Source: a virus. From it: a stretch of 64,000 bases of DNA. Both the position numbers and the translations under genes were made by a program. The notes beneath the pieces are model-generated. The model saw only the letters and a program-made list of their open reading frames with translations, did no database searches and was not told where the DNA came from. The stretch covers positions 1 through 64,000 of IMG/VR virus record IMGVR_UViG_3300042868_008532; one strand, 5' to 3'. The first letter of the stretch is position 1. Each line of letters starts with the position of its first letter. Of this stretch, positions 61,162 to 64,000 are shown one piece after another.

Positions 61162-61767
61162 TTATTGTTGTAAATGTGTCATTAAAACACCTCCTATTGA
61201 TGCCGAATGTTGTAGTAAATGATTTATTGATTCAATGTCCAATTTAGATTTTCTTTTTGTATAATCTAACCCTAATGTCCCGATGAATTTACCTTCAATA
61301 GTTTTTATTGCAAATAAATATCCGGATTTACAACCAGTATCTTCAGCAATATATTTTAAACCAAAAGTCGCAATAGTTTCATCTTTATAATCGGAAATTT
61401 CAATCACATCGGTTTCTAATAACTGATTTATTGAACGGCTGAATAAATTAACTGGAATATTATGAAAATTTGATTGAACTGATGTTATTCCCGGACCAAC
61501 AACTTCATACATAATACTGAATTTTGCTATAGATTTTCCTGTTGGATAAAAGTTACCCCCATTATGGAATTGTGTTATCCAAACTCTATCTGATTTAAAT
61601 TCGTCTTTAATATGTTCCAATTTTGTCATCACAAGTTCACTAACTTTTAGTGTTTCCAACACCATATCAGGCTTTTCAGTTTTTTTATCCAATTTATTCT
61701 TAATGAATAATAATAGGAGAGGTCCCAATACCCCCGTGATAAACGCCACTATTATAGATACACTCAT
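61162..61767 (-). CDS. Membrane-anchored GAF-like protein
   Basis: 201 residues. An N-terminal membrane helix (VAFITGVLGPLLLLFI) is followed by a GAF-like domain (RVWITQFHNGGNFY ... CKSGYLFAIKTIEGKFIGTLGLDY). It is coupled to the M15 peptidase gene (1 nt apart), so it could take part in lysis control as a sensor or membrane component. Confidence 0.6.
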   Translation of the reverse strand: MSVSIIVAFITGVLGPLLLLFIKNKLDKKTEKPDMVLETLKVSELVMTKLEHIKDEFKSDRVWITQFHNGGNFYPTGKSIAKFSIMYEVVGPGITSVQSNFHNIPVNLFSRSINQLLETDVIEISDYKDETIATFGLKYIAEDTGCKSGYLFAIKTIEGKFIGTLGLDYTKRKSKLDIESINHLLQHSASIGGVLMTHLQQ

Positions 61768-61811
61768 AATTTTAACTTAATATTTTATAACTTATAAATA
61801 GTAAAAAAACA

Positions 61812-61842
61812 AAAAAAGTGGGATATTACTCCCACTTTTTTA
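61812..61842 (-). terminator. Terminator after RNA ligase
   Basis: AAAAGTGGGA / TCCCACTTTT stem with T-rich flanks at the RNA ligase 3' end. Confidence 0.75.
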
Positions 61843-62865
61843 CAACTTTTTAAATTCCGGTCTTATTAGATTCCATATGATTTCAGAGTAATTTTTCTTA
61901 TCAAACATTCTAAACAGAATCCCTGACATATGTTTAGGTTGAGTGAATACCCACTCAGCAAACTCTTTTCTATCTTCTATGGGTTCTTTATCGTTATATT
62001 TACCATACATCATACCATCAAACTTTTTACCAGCATCCTCAGATATTTGGAAATGACTATATCTTAAATCTCTAACATAAGATTTAATTTTATTGTAAAA
62101 TTCGTCTGGAACATCTTTTAATATTTCCATAACATCCTCACCATTTTTCAAATACTCCCAAACTCCGGTTGTGGTAACATTGGTCATAATTTTGTGAAGA
62201 CGAAGATACTCAACACCTTTAACTTTAACTCTATCCCCATTGGAGAACTTCACCACAAACCCTTCTTGGTCGTTTTTAACCATTTCTTTGAGTTGTTTGT
62301 AGTCGTTTATACCATCGTATTTTTTAACCACATCAAACCCGTATTCTCTCCACATTTCCACATCATATTCTTTACCATTCTTATCAAAGGTTCCCAATAG
62401 GACTAACCCTTCATAATCACCGTAATCTACTACCACGCGATTCTGAGGAAATAAAATTTCAAAACAAAAAGTCAGATGTCTGAACATTATATCGGTGTTG
62501 TATTTTTTAAGTAATTCTCTACCCTTAATTGCTTGGTCTGAACCAAATGACCCACGAGTCGCTAATATCCATTGTCCTTCGTACCAAAAAACTATTAAAA
62601 GTGAGCCATCCATTTTTTCATACACCTCAAAGTTTTCAGTTGGTTCAAATTTTCCTTCCTCTATGTTGAAGAATTTATCAAAAGGTTTTGCTACGATATC
62701 TCCGGTGTGGTCGGTAACTAAACCTCTACACATCAAAAGAGTTTCGTCCCACAAATTTTCATACTGGACTTTTTCGCTATAGTTCCATATAGTTAATGGG
62801 AGGTATGGATGTACTTGTTTGTAAAGTAATCCGTCTTCGTAATATTTGTTTAGTTTTTCTATCAT
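61840..62865 (-). CDS. rnlA: RNA ligase (T4 Rnl1-like)
   Basis: 341 residues. Motif I VYEKMDGS with nucleophile Lys84, ATRGSFGS after it, HLTFCFEIL motif III, EGFVVKF motif IV and DRVKVKG motif V follow the order of Rnl1-type ligases. T4 Rnl1 seals tRNA anticodon breaks made by host defence nucleases. Here tRNA-like RNAs and tmRNA encoded nearby may be repair substrates. Two bp from the next upstream gene. Confidence 0.85.
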   Translation of the reverse strand: MIEKLNKYYEDGLLYKQVHPYLPLTIWNYSEKVQYENLWDETLLMCRGLVTDHTGDIVAKPFDKFFNIEEGKFEPTENFEVYEKMDGSLLIVFWYEGQWILATRGSFGSDQAIKGRELLKKYNTDIMFRHLTFCFEILFPQNRVVVDYGDYEGLVLLGTFDKNGKEYDVEMWREYGFDVVKKYDGINDYKQLKEMVKNDQEGFVVKFSNGDRVKVKGVEYLRLHKIMTNVTTTGVWEYLKNGEDVMEILKDVPDEFYNKIKSYVRDLRYSHFQISEDAGKKFDGMMYGKYNDKEPIEDRKEFAEWVFTQPKHMSGILFRMFDKKNYSEIIWNLIRPEFKKL

Positions 62866-62866
62866 T

Positions 62867-63187
62867 TTATTCTATTTTTTTTAAATTCTCTTCTAATCTA
62901 CTTAAGAATGATTCTTCACCATCATCACCTGATAACAACCAATCCACTCGTTGAGCGTATTCTTGAGCAATTTTAAGAGCTTTAACTGCATCTTTCATCT
63001 TCTCAATAACCTCATCCGGATATTTGTAATGGAATAAGTCCTCAGGGTATTTTTTATACCAATCAGGGTCAATCCAATGTTCTTTAAGTTCTTCCGGTGT
63101 TTTTTCTAAACCATTCTTCACAATAACCTCATCTATTTGGTCTGCGATGTAACCAATCTTATATTGGTTATAATCGAAATGCCCACC
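62867..63187 (-). pseudogene. Small conserved protein gene interrupted by GIY-YIG endonuclease gene
   Basis: The frame reads ISGGHFDYNQYKIGYIADQ then continues to QRVDWLLSGDDGEESF and stops at 62867. The only conventional start left is GTG at 63121 (84 residues). Beyond the endonuclease gene a short piece MSGGTFI (63967-63944, minus) looks like the lost N-terminus, so the gene appears split near codon 6. It may still be expressed from the GTG or another start. Confidence 0.55.
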
Positions 63188-63188
63188 A

Positions 63189-63929
63189 CTAATGACTCAC
63201 TCTCCCATCTTTATTTATATTCATAGTTTTAATATAATTTTCGTTATTTATAATTTTACTAATATGTGATTGGTTAACACCATACATTTGAGCAATTTTT
63301 GTTTGACTTACCCCCTCTTTGTTCAATTTTTTTATCTCATTATAATCACATTCCTCTAACTTAACATATTGTTTTTTTCTTAAAGACAAATCTAAATCTG
63401 TTGCAATAGTTTTATATCTTTTCTCAATCAAAATCAAACCAATTGTTCTCCTACTTACAGAATATAAATCACTAATTTCTTTTTGAGTTAATTTATTTTC
63501 AATTAACAACAATTTTATCTCTCGAACTTGTTCCGGTGTTAACTTTTTTAAGGATGACTCATAATGTCCGTGAATTTTACCAACGTTAACACTTTTGTTT
63601 GAGGAGCCTATCTTATCTTTTGTGTCTTGTGACATATACACATAACCTTCCATTGATTTAGGTAAACGACAATTTAAACCTATTTTATTATCTAAACATT
63701 CATAAAATGTACCATAAAATAACTCCCGTTCTAAAAGAATTTCAATATCACATTCTTCAATAACTTCAAAAATGTGATTATCAACACCATATTTTACTAA
63801 CGAGTTATATAATTTAGTTTGACTATTACATCTTAATTTTTTATACCACTTCCAACGAGTATCAACATCTTTTGATGAACCGATATATACAAGACCTTTT
63901 GGACTTGTTATTTTATAAACTCCAATCAT
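63189..63929 (-). CDS. GIY-YIG homing endonuclease
   Basis: 246 residues. GVYKITS ... VYIGSSKDVDTRW gives the GIY-YIG core with Arg, and ERELFYGTFYECLDNKIGLN the Glu and Asn. The C-terminal half has two helix-turn-helix segments (LTQKEISDLYSVSRRTIG; SQTKIAQMYGVNQSHIS) for site recognition. A TATTTAT box lies 16 nt upstream. It sits inside the reading frame described at 62867-63187. Confidence 0.85.
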   Translation of the reverse strand: MIGVYKITSPKGLVYIGSSKDVDTRWKWYKKLRCNSQTKLYNSLVKYGVDNHIFEVIEECDIEILLERELFYGTFYECLDNKIGLNCRLPKSMEGYVYMSQDTKDKIGSSNKSVNVGKIHGHYESSLKKLTPEQVREIKLLLIENKLTQKEISDLYSVSRRTIGLILIEKRYKTIATDLDLSLRKKQYVKLEECDYNEIKKLNKEGVSQTKIAQMYGVNQSHISKIINNENYIKTMNINKDGRVSH

Positions 63930-63945
63930 ATTTTAAACTTTATTT

Positions 63946-63952
63946 ATAAATA
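63946..63952 (-). promoter_or_regulatory. TATTTAT box before GIY-YIG gene
   Basis: TATTTATAAATA on the minus strand, 16 nt before the start at 63929. Confidence 0.4.
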
Positions 63953-64000
63953 TATTAGAATCAAATAAAAGTCCCCCCACTCATATCAATTCAAATTTTG

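Noticed and set aside
1-64000. CRISPR array or insertion sequence
   Set aside because: No regularly spaced repeats, no transposase motif and no terminal inverted repeats were seen.

Overview
The window looks like part of the genome of a T4-like, contractile-tailed phage (Caudoviricetes) that infects a member of the Bacteroidota, most likely a flavobacterium. It is AT-rich. It carries the T4 head core in T4-like order on the minus strand: terminase gp17, portal gp20, protease gp21, acidic scaffold gp22 and capsid gp23. It also has a gp55-like late sigma factor, a gp5-like OB-fold baseplate protein, PhoH and a T4 Rnl1-type RNA ligase. The Bacteroidota assignment rests on repeated TTG-N19/20-TAnnTTTG promoters, the general lack of Shine-Dalgarno sites, and secreted proteins whose signal peptides end in FSQ.

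Layout. 1-5.3 kb: virion-type proteins. 5.4-9.2 kb: a GT-B glycosyltransferase, a DEDDy exonuclease, and a dUTPase split into two genes by a split intein with a homing endonuclease gene between the halves. 9.2-20.6 kb: a sugar cluster (GT2-like and exostosin-like transferases, epimerase, FAD oxidoreductase, TIM-barrel isomerase) that also contains phoH and a HAD-like protein without its catalytic aspartates. 20.6-31 kb: gp55-like sigma, baseplate genes and accessory proteins. 31-48.7 kb: head morphogenesis on the minus strand plus OmpA-like, nucleotidyltransferase and KTSC proteins. 48.8-54.9 kb: ClpC-like unfoldase, M20 peptidase, a tmRNA gene, a SET-domain protein and SmpB. 55-59.3 kb: a mostly non-coding RNA locus flanked by two matching RHH+HNH cassettes. 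59.3-64 kb: small proteins, a lipoprotein, an M15 peptidase, a GAF-like protein, RNA ligase, and a GIY-YIG endonuclease inserted in a small gene.

The two most notable parts adjoin each other. First, the phage encodes both core parts of trans-translation (tmRNA and SmpB) and a Clp unfoldase close by; the inferred tmRNA tag does not have the usual ALAA ending. Second, about 2.7 kb on the minus strand (about 58.43 to 55.71 kb) appears to be an RNA factory. It has four Bacteroidota-type promoters, four unusual tRNA-like elements, one tRNA-like element with T-arm and D-arm in permuted order, two long-range-closed domains, and a roughly 0.9-kb structured RNA with UUCG and GAAA tetraloops and its own promoter and terminator. 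Only two small membrane or soluble ORFs interrupt it. The RNA ligase a few kb away could serve these RNAs.

Two promoter classes can be proposed: the host-type TAnnTTTG class in front of RNA genes, clp and secreted proteins, and a TATTTAT(A/C) motif (reverse complement of the T4 late box TATAAATA) shortly upstream of many virion genes. Many head-region proteins have short N-termini ending in a T4 gp21-like cleavage motif (L/I-x-E), which suggests an encapsidated protein set. All assignments come from reading sequence motifs; no database search was run.
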